Below are positions 51,416 through 62,500 of a DNA stretch of 64,000 bases, in pieces. Source of the DNA: a bacterium (lineage in GTDB: Bacteria; Zhuqueibacterota; QNDG01; DSAB01); the NCBI GenBank assembly GCA_016931965.1, contig JAFGDT010000115.1, forward strand, positions 62,001-126,000, read 5' to 3'. Made by a program: the position numbers and the translations under genes. The notes beneath the pieces were generated by a model. It ran no database searches and had not been told where the DNA came from. It saw only the letters and a program-made list of their open reading frames with translations. Position 1 is the stretch's first letter; each line of letters starts with the position of its first letter.

Positions 51416-51940
51416 CTATTCCGTTCGCTTGATGATATGATATCCCAATTCGGTTTTGACGATACCACTTATTTCGCCAGGTTTTAAATTAAAAATGGCA
51501 TTTTCAAAATCAGCTCGCAAATCTCCCCTTCCAAATTTACCCAAATCTCCCCCTTTTAAACCACTTGCAGTATCAATAGAATACTCTCGAGCAAGTTCTT
51601 CAAAAGTGTGCCCCTGTTTGAGTTGATCAAGAATAGTGCCCGCTTCTGCTTCAGATTCAACGAGTATATGACTTGCTCTTATTTTATAGCCTTCAACCAT
51701 TGTGTAATCCGAAGTTAAAGAGGGTTCCCATATCCACGCGTCTATTTGTACTTTAACCCAGTTGGATTGTCTCTCAACAACTTCCACTTCAGTTCCTGTA
51801 AGTATTTCTCCTATTTTGGTACCATTCGGTTCTGATCTTATATTTTCTTGTTCTACCTTCACATAGAGCTTTTCTGTTTGAGCGAACATATTTGAAATGA
51901 AAAATAAAACGATTACAACAATCCATTTCATTTTTACCAT
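51416..51940 (-). CDS. SH3b + parvulin-type peptidyl-prolyl isomerase, secreted
   Basis: SH3b: KVEQENIRSEPNGTKIGEILTGTEVEVVERQSNWVKVQ; parvulin: IRASHILVESEAEAGTILDQLKQGHTFEELAREYSIDTASGLKGGDLGKFGRGDL. Confidence 0.88.
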   Translation of the reverse strand: MVKMKWIVVIVLFFISNMFAQTEKLYVKVEQENIRSEPNGTKIGEILTGTEVEVVERQSNWVKVQIDAWIWEPSLTSDYTMVEGYKIRASHILVESEAEAGTILDQLKQGHTFEELAREYSIDTASGLKGGDLGKFGRGDLRADFENAIFNLKPGEISGIVKTELGYHIIKRTE

Positions 51941-52178
51941 TTTTTATTTGCCTCCTTCATACTTTTTACTCATTTCACAAAAACAGTTGTTTTGGTATAT
52001 TCATATGATATAGAGTCTGTCAATAAAATTCATTTCATTTTGAAAATAATCAATTTATTTATTAATTTCAAGTTTTTTTCATAAAATCCTCTTCTACTCA
52101 TTACTTAAGTAGCTAAACAAAACAGGTTAACGGATAATAAATAAATTAACCTCATTCGAGAACATGCTGTCAAACACT

Positions 52179-55049
52179 TTAAAAATCCCACCCGAAGAAA
52201 AATTGCGTAAAGGTTCTCGGATAAATTTCTTTAAAGTTCGTTCGTTTGCCAATATCCAATCTGAATACAATATACCCCAGAAATTGAAGGCGAATCCCCA
52301 AGCCAAAACTGCCTTTCACATCACCAAAATCTCTGTCCCAAACATTACCGACATCAAGAAACAATGCACCCCGTATTGAAGTAAATCCAACACCTCCAAA
52401 GGGGAATCCAAGATAAAATTGATCAATAAATGGGAAACGCAATTCATTCGAAATCAGCGCCAATTTTGTTCCCCAAAGAGACCAAAGCTTGTACCCTCTG
52501 AGATCCCACGAACCTCCCATAACAAAGGGCAGTGGTTCCTTTCCTTGGTTGAATTGCCCCCAAATGCGGACAGCGTGTGTAACCCGATAACTGAGACGAA
52601 AATACTTGCGAAGATCGATCATGATCGTTGTGAAATTAACATTGGACCGTCTCACATCCACTGTGTTTCCCAAAGTAATATTATACCGCTCGCCATCGAT
52701 TGGACCAGTCGGTCCCCAAAGAGAATTATCTTTAGTATAGGACACAAAATTTGAAACCAGTATGTCCCTTCTTGAATCAAACTGATCGAGCCAATCTTTT
52801 ACAGAATCTCTTATATTCAGGTTTGTTTCAATGCGTTCAAACTTGTTCAAGGGATAACTCAAAGCGACCGAGCCGCCAATCCGTCTATTATAAAAATACC
52901 CCTCGTATCTATTATAATAGTATCCGGCCAAACGGTAGATGCCCAATGCATAATTTAACCGTCTGGTGAGATCCACTTTTGTCATAGCCAAATTCCATCC
53001 ATCCCAGAATTCGGATTTCACCCTGGCACTGTTATAGACCAAAAAATAATGCTGCTCATCTCCTAACATATCCGTGATAAGCAATTCCGCTCCCCCGCTG
53101 GTTCCATAAATGGGATCCTGGATAACTTGACTCTGAGCGAAATCCAAACTGAACTTTCTCTTGTACTTTACTTTTTCTGTGTCCACAATACCACCGATCC
53201 TTGGGAAATTGGCCATCTCGGTATCGATTTCCGTAATGCTGGTCAAAAGGACTGAATTGTCATTCATCCACTTCGCTGCATCCGGAATAGCCCGAATCTG
53301 AAAACTGGATTTTTCAAACGCTGAAAAGAGCAGAGTCGAACTATCGGTCCAACAAGGAAAATAACCACCAGTTGTGAAGTGTGTGAGCTTTTTTAAAGTA
53401 TGGATTTTTTTCGGATTGAAAAGAGTGCAATACCCCATATCCACAGGACTCATTTCTTGGCAATTTTCTTCTTCTCCATTTATCTTGACGACCCAAATGT
53501 TATAGACACCATCTCGATCAGAAGAAAAAGCAATCAAACGGCCATCCGGTGACCAGGATGGCCATCGTTCACTGTAAGGTCCGTATGTCAGTTGCCGTAT
53601 GACTTCTTCATCCAAATGATAAAGAAACAGGTTTGAACAACCATTTTCTTTGATGTTCGATCTATCCGAATCGAAAACAATCCACTTGCCATCGGGGCTC
53701 CAATCCGGATTTTGATCATTAAAAAAATCATTCGTAAGACGTGTGATCGACCCATCATCAACTTGTACAAGATAAAGGTCATTTTTCCCCGAATAATCCA
53801 ATCCTGTTAATACAATCTGGGTCCCATCGGGTGACCAGGACGGAGAAAAGAGTGAAACGAGCCCCTGAAATTTGTATTGCTGGATCACTTCCCTTTGCTG
53901 AATATGATAGATAAAAAGAATATCCTGAGGTCCACTTTTAGCAATAAACGCCAGCCTTCCATTCTGATCAACATCAATACGACTCTTCTGAAGCTGTAAG
54001 GATTCCAGCTCGGGAGTGCTTTCCCCCTTGATGAGCAGTTCCGGATCCCCTTCACGGAAATCGGTGATCGGTTTCTGATAAATACTGGTGTATCCGTTTC
54101 GATTGGCCACAAAGATAACGACAGGGTTTCCATTATCGCGATAAAAGGATGAAACGGTATTGATACCCTCTTCGGTGAGTCGGGTGGATACCATGCCCGG
54201 AAAATCCTTCTCGCCCATAAGTGGATAGATTGACTTTTTCAGATAGTATAGCCACTCTTCGCTCAATTCATCATAATCTTTCCCGATGGTAATCTTCATG
54301 ATATCGGAAAATTTTTCTTCCTTCCACATGTTTTGCATAAGCTGAAGGATCTTTGCTTCACCATACTGTTCGGCGACAAACTTGACAATGGATTGTCCCT
54401 CTTTATACATCTGATAGGTTCCAGTAATGCGATACATTTCGGGTATCGGAACAATTGTATTATTCAAAATACCGTCTCGAATAATCATTTCTGCTTCTGA
54501 ACTCCACCCATCAGACCAGTATTCAGCCAGCCCTTCAATAAACCATAGGGGTATGGTTCGATATTGAAATATATTGCGGTCCTCATAGATGCGTTCCAAA
54601 TAATGATGTTGAAATACATGAACAAGTTCGTGCTGAATGGTCTGACGAAACCTGGATATCGAACCATCACTCGGCACGACAACCCTGCCTTTCATGAATT
54701 CGAAAAATCCCCCCAATCCCGGAGAAATCAAATAGGGTAAAGTATTGGTTTCTTCAAAATGAAAATGTGAGCTATAAAAGATGAGAGGAATTTTCTGAAG
54801 CACATTATGATTGAATTTATCCTGCAGAAAGTGATAACTTTCCTCTGCATAATAAGCCCCGATTTCGGCTAAAGACTCCATCTCTGGATAGAAATAGATA
54901 TCAAAATGCTCTGTTTTCAATACCTGCCATTGAAACTGATTATATTGAACTTTATTCCGGCCAAAATAATATTGAGCATTCAGTGCTGACACGTAAAACA
55001 TGAAAACAAATCCCATAAATTGAAGAAATGCGATTTTGGATTTTATCAT
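52179..55049 (-). CDS. Gluzincin-like peptidase + TolB-type propeller + BamA-like beta-barrel
   Basis: Start set to 55049 (MIKSKIAFLQFMGFVFMFYVSALNA, GGAGGTTCGTT upstream). IQHELVHVFQHHYLE..WFIEGLAEYWSDG; PSWSPDGTQIVLTG / PDWSPDGKWIVFDSDRS / PSWSPDGRLIAFSSDRDG; C-terminal barrel FGLGIRLQFLGYIVFRLDIGKR..FFFGWDF. Confidence 0.85.
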   Translation of the reverse strand: MIKSKIAFLQFMGFVFMFYVSALNAQYYFGRNKVQYNQFQWQVLKTEHFDIYFYPEMESLAEIGAYYAEESYHFLQDKFNHNVLQKIPLIFYSSHFHFEETNTLPYLISPGLGGFFEFMKGRVVVPSDGSISRFRQTIQHELVHVFQHHYLERIYEDRNIFQYRTIPLWFIEGLAEYWSDGWSSEAEMIIRDGILNNTIVPIPEMYRITGTYQMYKEGQSIVKFVAEQYGEAKILQLMQNMWKEEKFSDIMKITIGKDYDELSEEWLYYLKKSIYPLMGEKDFPGMVSTRLTEEGINTVSSFYRDNGNPVVIFVANRNGYTSIYQKPITDFREGDPELLIKGESTPELESLQLQKSRIDVDQNGRLAFIAKSGPQDILFIYHIQQREVIQQYKFQGLVSLFSPSWSPDGTQIVLTGLDYSGKNDLYLVQVDDGSITRLTNDFFNDQNPDWSPDGKWIVFDSDRSNIKENGCSNLFLYHLDEEVIRQLTYGPYSERWPSWSPDGRLIAFSSDRDGVYNIWVVKINGEEENCQEMSPVDMGYCTLFNPKKIHTLKKLTHFTTGGYFPCWTDSSTLLFSAFEKSSFQIRAIPDAAKWMNDNSVLLTSITEIDTEMANFPRIGGIVDTEKVKYKRKFSLDFAQSQVIQDPIYGTSGGAELLITDMLGDEQHYFLVYNSARVKSEFWDGWNLAMTKVDLTRRLNYALGIYRLAGYYYNRYEGYFYNRRIGGSVALSYPLNKFERIETNLNIRDSVKDWLDQFDSRRDILVSNFVSYTKDNSLWGPTGPIDGERYNITLGNTVDVRRSNVNFTTIMIDLRKYFRLSYRVTHAVRIWGQFNQGKEPLPFVMGGSWDLRGYKLWSLWGTKLALISNELRFPFIDQFYLGFPFGGVGFTSIRGALFLDVGNVWDRDFGDVKGSFGLGIRLQFLGYIVFRLDIGKRTNFKEIYPRTFTQFFFGWDF

Positions 55050-55085
55050 AACGAACCTCCAGTCGGACTTTAAATTTACAAAATA

Positions 55086-55115
55086 ATTATACCAAATCAA
55101 GTGATTTTTGTTCAA
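55086..55115 (-). promoter_or_regulatory. Putative sigma70 promoter TTGAAC-N18-TATAAT
   Basis: Minus strand TTGAAC (55115-55110), 18-nt spacer, TATAAT (55091-55086). Confidence 0.5.
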
Positions 55116-55140
55116 TATAGTGCGTTCATTTTCATTCATC

Positions 55141-55169
55141 TTGACATTCAAAAAAGGATTCTTTATATT
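55141..55169 (+). promoter_or_regulatory. Putative sigma70 promoter TTGACA-N17-TATATT for S41 peptidase
   Basis: TTGACA 55141-55146, 17-nt spacer, TATATT 55164-55169. Confidence 0.65.
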
Positions 55170-55228
55170 GAAGTCGGTTTTTCTTCTACTATTCATGGCA
55201 GGAACAATAAAGGTAAAAATTTTTAGAA

Positions 55229-56848
55229 ATGATGCACATCCATAAAAAACAGATCAAGTTAACGATTGTATGCTTCATATCCATTATTCTTCTGACAGGC
55301 GTTTCCATCCTGGCGTACGATGTTGGCAGCAACCTTCTTTTACAAATTGAAATTTTCAGTGAGATTCTTCAAAAAATTCAATTGAGTTATGTGGATGAAA
55401 AAAACCCGCAGGAACTGATGCAGAGTGCCATTCGGGGAATGATTTCAGCGCTTGATCCCCATACAACTTATCTCACTTCTGAACAATTCAATCAATGGAG
55501 TAAGCAATATGAAGGGTACACCGGTATTGGAATCACATACGATGTGATACGCGAGCGGATTACAGTGATGTCCGTTTTCTCTGGTGGTCCTTCCGACAAA
55601 GCCGGTATTCTGGTAGGAGATCGAATCATCTCTATCAATGGAAAATCAGCTATTGGTATCAGCCGTGAAGAGGCGCCATTGTTACTGATGGGACCCAAAG
55701 GAACGAAAGTCGATCTCACCATTGAACGAAAAGGATTGGCCGAGACAAAAAATATTGTCGTTATTTGCGATGAGGTCCATTTAGACAGTATCCCCTATAT
55801 TTTCATTATTCAGCCTGGTGTAGGATATATTCGTATAAACCGTTTTACTGAAACCACTGAAGAGGAATTGGAGCAAGGTCTCAACAGACTTGAAGCTCAA
55901 GGAATGAGACAACTCATCCTCGATCTTCGAGGGAATGGGGGAGGATACCTCGAAGCAGCTGTTCAAGTTGTTGATAAATTCCTGCCAGGAGGTCGAAGAA
56001 TTGTCTACACCAAAGGACGGACAGAGGGATCCTCACATGAATTTTTCTCCACAAACCAAAATACCCATCCCCTATATCCATTAACTGTCATGATCGATCG
56101 GATTTCGGCTTCTGCATCAGAAATTGTTGCAGGTGCATTACAAGACTGGGATCGGGCACTCATCGTCGGCGAGACCAGTTTTGGTAAGGGATTGGTGCAA
56201 ACGCAATATCTGTTAAAAGACGGCTCTTCACTGCTCATGACGACGGCCAGATATTACACACCAAGCAATCGACTCATTCAGCGACCCTATGATAATATAT
56301 CTTTGGAGGACTATTATCGTGAAGTCACAGACGACGTTGCGAGAGAAGAGTGGGAAAATGATCCTTCACGTCCTATTGTCAAAACACAAATTTTAAAAAG
56401 AAATGTATACGGGGGAGGAGGTATCACACCAGATATTTTTCTAAGATCAAAACCTGACACCATAAGTACTGTTGTTCGAAGGATACTGTCATCTCCAGAA
56501 AAGTACTTTTTTACATTTATTGAAGATTACATGAAGGATCATTCTGAGCTGGTAGGAAAAGACTATAATCAATTCTTAAAAAATTATACACCGAATGGAA
56601 ATACGCTTCAATTGTTTCTTAAGCATATTCGGGAATTGGGTTTTCAAATTACAAATGAGGAATTCGTTAATAATAAAAAGGATATTGAATTTGTACTCAA
56701 ACAGCACATCGCTTCCAAAATATGGGGTGATGAAGCAAGTTATAAAGTCGAAGTGATGAGAGATTACCAATTGCTCGAAACGTTAAATTATCTATCCCAA
56801 TCAGAGAATCTAATAGCCCAATCCTATGGTCGATACAGAGATTATTAA
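55229..56848 (+). CDS. S41 family C-terminal processing peptidase
   Basis: PDZ (GGPSDKAGILVGDRIISINGKS), LDLRGNGGGYLEAAVQVVD, catalytic SASASEIVAGALQDWDRALIVGETSFGKGLVQ. Confidence 0.94.
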   Translation: MMHIHKKQIKLTIVCFISIILLTGVSILAYDVGSNLLLQIEIFSEILQKIQLSYVDEKNPQELMQSAIRGMISALDPHTTYLTSEQFNQWSKQYEGYTGIGITYDVIRERITVMSVFSGGPSDKAGILVGDRIISINGKSAIGISREEAPLLLMGPKGTKVDLTIERKGLAETKNIVVICDEVHLDSIPYIFIIQPGVGYIRINRFTETTEEELEQGLNRLEAQGMRQLILDLRGNGGGYLEAAVQVVDKFLPGGRRIVYTKGRTEGSSHEFFSTNQNTHPLYPLTVMIDRISASASEIVAGALQDWDRALIVGETSFGKGLVQTQYLLKDGSSLLMTTARYYTPSNRLIQRPYDNISLEDYYREVTDDVAREEWENDPSRPIVKTQILKRNVYGGGGITPDIFLRSKPDTISTVVRRILSSPEKYFFTFIEDYMKDHSELVGKDYNQFLKNYTPNGNTLQLFLKHIRELGFQITNEEFVNNKKDIEFVLKQHIASKIWGDEASYKVEVMRDYQLLETLNYLSQSENLIAQSYGRYRDY

Positions 56849-56910
56849 AATATCCGGTTTTTTCAATTTTGATCAATTTCACCTTATCATATCCAAAAAA
56901 TTTAATATGA

Positions 56911-57312
56911 TCAATCTATCTCGGATGCTTTTCTCTCTCCTATTCGCTGTTCACGGCACGACAAACCGCGATTGACAAGATCCATCATCTGTTCCATTTC
57001 TATGGGCTTTGTAATATAAGTGTATCCATCCTCCTCAATTGTTTCAACAATGGTCTCCGCTGAGGGGTATCCTGTCAACATGATAATAATGGCATTGGGA
57101 TCCAGAGCTTTTGCTTTTTTTAGAAAATCAATGCCACTCATTTCTGGCATCTTGATGTCCACGATTGAAAGTGCAATCGAACCGTCTTGAAATATTTCCC
57201 ACGCTTCTCTGCCATTCTTGGCTTCTACGGGGACATGATTCATTTTCTGGATAATTTTTACAATGGTCGACCGTATAACATCCTGGTCATCCGCGATGAG
57301 AATTTTAGCCAA
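56911..57312 (-). CDS. Single-domain response regulator
   Basis: ILIADDQDVIRSTIVKIIQ..LSIVDIKMPEMSGIDFLKKAK..IIMLTGYPSAET..TKPIE. Confidence 0.92.
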   Translation of the reverse strand: MAKILIADDQDVIRSTIVKIIQKMNHVPVEAKNGREAWEIFQDGSIALSIVDIKMPEMSGIDFLKKAKALDPNAIIIMLTGYPSAETIVETIEEDGYTYITKPIEMEQMMDLVNRGLSCREQRIGERKASEID

Positions 57313-57407
57313 AACAAACCTCTCATTTAATCATACTTCCGATTTTATTGATAAGGAAACGAAAAAATGATCTCTATTTGTATATCATCATCTATAAATC
57401 AACCATT

Positions 57408-59288
57408 TCAATAAATGAATTTTTGAGGAGCAATATAATCTCCAAATTGAGCTCTCGCCTCATTCAATCGTTGAGTTTCCTCAGCAGCGATTTCGAAAAG
57501 AATGTCGGGTGTGGTCGGCGCTTTTGTCTTATAAGTTTCAACAACGCGATGAATTTTGTTTAAAAACTCATTGACTCGTATCGTAAATTGCTGAACATAA
57601 TCCTCTTCAGTATATTCCTTCCCCAACAGATCATGAAACAACCTTTTAAGATCCTGATAAACGGGAATTCGCCCCACAGGCGTGTCAATGGCTTCGACTT
57701 CTCCATGAACACGTTGTTCCATCCATTTCAACCAGATTCTTTTATCCATCCGATCATTAACGAAATTGCCTTTTTTATCTTGTAAGAAATAATTTACACC
57801 AAAAATATGGGGCGGATTTTCAATATCACAACCAAAGTCTAAATTGATCTGAATATATTGACCCAGAGGTATGGGAATAAAATCAAGATTCGACATGGGA
57901 TTCAATTTCGGGACACCTTCTCTTCCCAAAGTGGCTGCCGTTGTTTCAGACTCAAGAGCCGATGCTACAGAAATAATGCCGTGCTTCCAATCAAAAGCTT
58001 CTCTGACAGGGACCCACGTATTTGAATCGCGTCCGCCATATATAAATCCGCTGACATGAACCCCAAATGGATTATCGATCTCTGCGCTCACATTTTCCAG
58101 GCATTTTAAATCAAGCGTAAATCGTGCATTTTTATGTGATGATGTAATTTCATTGCCTTTTTCATCTCTTTTACCGAGTGTCCATTCTCCTGAGTAATTC
58201 ACACCTTTTTCTGGAATCTCAGAATCTTTACCAATCCAATAAACAGAGCCATCCTCAAGCTTAAGAACATTTGAAAAGATGATCTCATTCGGTTTGTTTA
58301 GCGCTTCCCAAATGATGGGATCATCTTTTGAGTTAACACCCATAATAATCCCAAACATGCCTTTTTCGACATTCACGGCATATACTTTACCATCCCTCTT
58401 CCGTAAATAAGCAATATCGTCGCCAACGATTGTTTCCCCAACCAAAGTAGAAGTGGATGTCTTTCCGCAGAGAGAAGGGAAGGCTCCTGTGAAATAGGTT
58501 ATTCTTTCATGATTTCCATGCACTCCCATCACAAACATATGTTCACACAACCACCCCTCTTCAGATGCACGTTTAATGGCTAACCGCATGGAGAGTTTTT
58601 TTAATCCGAGCGTATTTCCGCCATACTGTGTGTTCGCACTGAAAACGACACCCTCTTCCGTATCAATATAGATCCTTCGATCAGCTACATTTTTACTGAC
58701 ACCATTCTCCAGTTCTCCGGCACTATGCACAATACGGAAAAATTTTGCTTTTTCCCCTTGACGTTTAAATTCTTCATACCCCTGCCGATAGAGTAAATCC
58801 AAGCTATGGGCCACATAGGCTGAATCGGTCAATTGCACAGTGAGCATTGAGAATTCAGATCGAGTAGGTCCGAGACAGAAAAATCGCACATAAAGCGTTT
58901 TGCCCACCATGATATTTTTCATGATCTTTTTAATTTCTTTCAATCCTTCTTCTTTGTCAATGCCGTTGATATAGGGACCGAGATCAACACCCTTTGGGAG
59001 AAGAAACTGTGTATGGGCTTTATCACGAGCCTGATCATGATACCCATCAAAATGGATTGTGTGTCCCTCTATAGCCAATTTTTCTTCTTCTCCATTTCGA
59101 ATTGCAGATTCGCGTATATACTGAAGATCTTCCTGTGAATCCGTACAAATATACACATCAGCAGGTTTGCACAGCTCAATATATTCAGCAACAAATTGAA
59201 CCAGATGGTGATTGTCTATATCTAAAAGTTTGGTATAGTGATTATCCTGTAATTTATTTCTTAATATCTCCAACCATTTTTCATTCAT
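57408..59288 (-). CDS. pckG: Phosphoenolpyruvate carboxykinase (GTP)
   Basis: FFCLGPTRSEFSMLTVQLTDSAYVAHS; GAFPSLCGKTSTSTL; SKDDPIIWEALNKPNEIIFSNV; GRDSNTWVPVREAFDWKHGI. Confidence 0.92.
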   Translation of the reverse strand: MNEKWLEILRNKLQDNHYTKLLDIDNHHLVQFVAEYIELCKPADVYICTDSQEDLQYIRESAIRNGEEEKLAIEGHTIHFDGYHDQARDKAHTQFLLPKGVDLGPYINGIDKEEGLKEIKKIMKNIMVGKTLYVRFFCLGPTRSEFSMLTVQLTDSAYVAHSLDLLYRQGYEEFKRQGEKAKFFRIVHSAGELENGVSKNVADRRIYIDTEEGVVFSANTQYGGNTLGLKKLSMRLAIKRASEEGWLCEHMFVMGVHGNHERITYFTGAFPSLCGKTSTSTLVGETIVGDDIAYLRKRDGKVYAVNVEKGMFGIIMGVNSKDDPIIWEALNKPNEIIFSNVLKLEDGSVYWIGKDSEIPEKGVNYSGEWTLGKRDEKGNEITSSHKNARFTLDLKCLENVSAEIDNPFGVHVSGFIYGGRDSNTWVPVREAFDWKHGIISVASALESETTAATLGREGVPKLNPMSNLDFIPIPLGQYIQINLDFGCDIENPPHIFGVNYFLQDKKGNFVNDRMDKRIWLKWMEQRVHGEVEAIDTPVGRIPVYQDLKRLFHDLLGKEYTEEDYVQQFTIRVNEFLNKIHRVVETYKTKAPTTPDILFEIAAEETQRLNEARAQFGDYIAPQKFIY

Positions 59289-59360
59289 GTGGATCTCCTA
59301 CCATTCCATCTACATACAATTGACAAATCCGACAAAATGTTATTTATGAATTCAATTCAA

Positions 59361-59552
59361 TTAATGTTTCAATGAATCGTTCATTTGATTATTGGATTCT
59401 AAAGTGGTCTCATCAAAAGCATCGAGAATAATCCGATACCAACACCCTTTACACATCAAAGCACGATCGATACTTAAAAGGACTTTCTCCCACGGACTCA
59501 ATTCCCGTTTGCAGTGAGGACAGATTTCAGGTACATTTTCGTTTCCAGCCAA
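59361..59552 (-). CDS. Small zinc-ribbon-like protein (63 aa)
   Basis: CPHC...CKGC pair in MAGNENVPEICPHCKRELSPWEKVLLSIDRALMCKGCWYRII; starts 2 nt after upstream stop. Confidence 0.6.
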   Translation of the reverse strand: MAGNENVPEICPHCKRELSPWEKVLLSIDRALMCKGCWYRIILDAFDETTLESNNQMNDSLKH

Positions 59553-59554
59553 TT

Positions 59555-62500
59555 CTAACCCTCCGGTTTAATCACAACCCCTTTATTATGATGACCACTC
59601 ATTTTAACAACGAGCGGTTTTTGAAACTCGATATGTCGCGTGTAATCCAATTTCTCCTTGACAGGTTGTTTCAGCAACCAATCCCAATCGACAAATCCAT
59701 GATTGCTTTCGGATTTTACTGTAAAATAACCCACCATAAACGTGTTCAGATTCTGGAAAAAATGGGAACCTTGAGAGGGTTCAACAACAAAATCCCGGAA
59801 TCCGGTTTCAATGATCACTTTCGCATTGGCAATCTGATCCCACGTTACGGGTATGCCCAACCAGGGATCCAATGTTCCCCATCTTCCGACACCAATCAAA
59901 AGATACCGTCGTTTATCACCAACCAGTTTTGTATTGAGATATTTGATTTCCTGGGCAACCTGATTGCTTTTTGATCGATCAAATAGATTACGATCGACCA
60001 TGACAATATCATAAATGGTGTCGATAAGACCGTTTCCCAATACTTGGTCACTCTGACAAATGAGATCTTTATAATCATAATCTTCAATTTTTAATACTTC
60101 CAACTCAGGATTCACCGCCATGGGTCGCATCTGTAAGAGACCAAATTCCTGTCTTTCCTCTTTTTTCTCAGATAAATCGACAGCAAATTCAATCTCAACA
60201 GGTGTTCCCATACCCCACATCCCCATATCCAGAATTAGATCCAGTATTTCAGCCAGTGGAAATATTTTATTTTTAAGGATGGGTGCAAAAGTAACCAGAC
60301 GGATGCCCTCCTTGGATGTTCCGTCATAAATCATATCATTTTCCGGTGAATAAGTCGATCCAATATGAAATAAAACCCCATTTTCTTCTGCAAGTTTTAA
60401 TGCATATTTTTTGACAAAACGATCTTTTGTTTCGTACTTATTTTCATTAATTCCATCAAGATCCAAAGCAAAAAAGTCCTTCTGGCTATTCTGGATAAGG
60501 GAATCCTTCGAGCCAAATTGATCCATATGAGCCGGATACTTCGGACAAAACCGAACAGACGATCCCCCTTCCATCACCATTTTCCCAAGCCCCAGAGCCA
60601 GTGAAGCGATCCCGTCCGAGGATTTCTGCGGAGGTACAGGATAAAAGTTATATGACCTTGCCACACCCGAAAAATCTGGATAAAACCGATTGTGATGAGA
60701 TGTTCCGATCATTTTTTGTACGATAACGGCCATTTTCTCATCTTCAAGTCGATAGGATGTTGCCCTGATATAATTTTTTGCAGATTGGAAAAATGTGGAA
60801 GCATAGACTCTCTTTATCGCTTTTACCAGTTCTCCCAAGCGTACCAATAGATCTGAATGGCTGTTGGGTAACATATAGGTTTTATATACACCTGCAAAAG
60901 GGTGATTGTGCGAATCTTCAAGAAGACTCGAGGAACGAACCGCCAATGGTCTATCAATGATATCTAGAAAAGCGGACAGTTCACCTAAAATTTCTTCAGG
61001 AAATTTTTTCGCTTCAATGAATTTTTTTAATATCAAACCATCTTCATCTGTATTGAGAGCAAAATTACGTAAATTATTTTCCTCAAGAAATTGATCGAAA
61101 ATATCTGTCCCGATGATGATGGCTGGTGGAATATATATTCTCACACCCTTAAATCGGTTTTGAACATTATAATTATTAATAATAATATTGATAAAACTCA
61201 GCCCTCGCGCTTTTCCTCCTAAAAATCCTCCACCAATTTTTGAAATGCTGCTGTAGGGATCAAAAGATTCTTTATCAAACTCCGTGATAATCCCTCTCTG
61301 TCTGAGTTTACGATACCCTTTTAGAGAGGCAATTAAATCTTTCCGCATTTCAGTAATCGAAGGGAAATCAGATACTTTTCGGGGTCTTAATTGGTGGGCC
61401 AACCAAAACTCCGTTCGGGCTTTTAACCAGTTTGAATAGTGATTCCGTTCAGCATGATATTCCATACTCTCATCGGGTATGGTATGCAGCTCTTTCTCCA
61501 ATGAAAGTAGATCATGAGCCCGGGCAACTTCGTGACCGTCCGGTGTTCGAAAAACAAAATCACCAAAACTTAAATACTCTGTCATGAATGTTCTTAAATC
61601 TTCCAATAAAGTGGGCGAATCTTTCACAATAAACGAAGCCCCGATCGCTTTGGCATTTTTTTCATTCTCAGGTAAGGTTGAATGAAGCAGTATCGGTATG
61701 TCTGCCTGTTGTTTTTGTACATTCTCTGCAAAATCAAAACCTGCCTGCGGATCCATTTTACCATTGTGGGGGAAATCGATGTCCGAAATAATGCCTAATA
61801 TGGTATCTTTATATCGGGTATAATAATTCCAGGCTTCCTCATAGTTATTACAAAGAAGTATTTTCGTCCTTGCTCTCTGGCGCAATTGCTTGTGTGATAG
61901 ATTGATACCTTCAGAAATGAGACGCTGAGATTGTCTCATAATTTCGAGGTAAATAATGGGTAAAAAATAGGAGTAATACCAAATATTATCTTCTATAAGA
62001 ATAATCGACTGGACGCCGACTATTTTTGTATCATGCTCGACATTCAAACGATCTTCAAGATGTTTGATAATGGCAATAAGCAGGCGGAAATCACCTTGCC
62101 ATATAAAAATCTGATCAAATACAGAAGCTTCTTCCTGTCTAAGCAAATCCGACAATTCACGGTTATCAAAAGCCAGTAACACAATAGGAATATCAATATT
62201 TTCTTCCCGTATTTTTTTTGCAAAAGAAGTCGGCTTCATATCTTCAATATGAAGGGTCGTTATGATCAGATCAAATCGTCTCTCTTCTTTCGCCAAAGCG
62301 ATACCTTCTCTTCCACTTGATACCCGGGTAAGTTCAGGTGCATGTGTTAGATTTAATTTCTGATATTGATCTCGAATGAGCTCGTACAATCGCCCATCTT
62401 CCTCAAAAACGTATAAATCATACAAACTCGAAACGAGAAGGATATCGCGAATTCTTAATCTCATAAGATTTTGGAAACCCTGAAATCGGGTACCATACCC

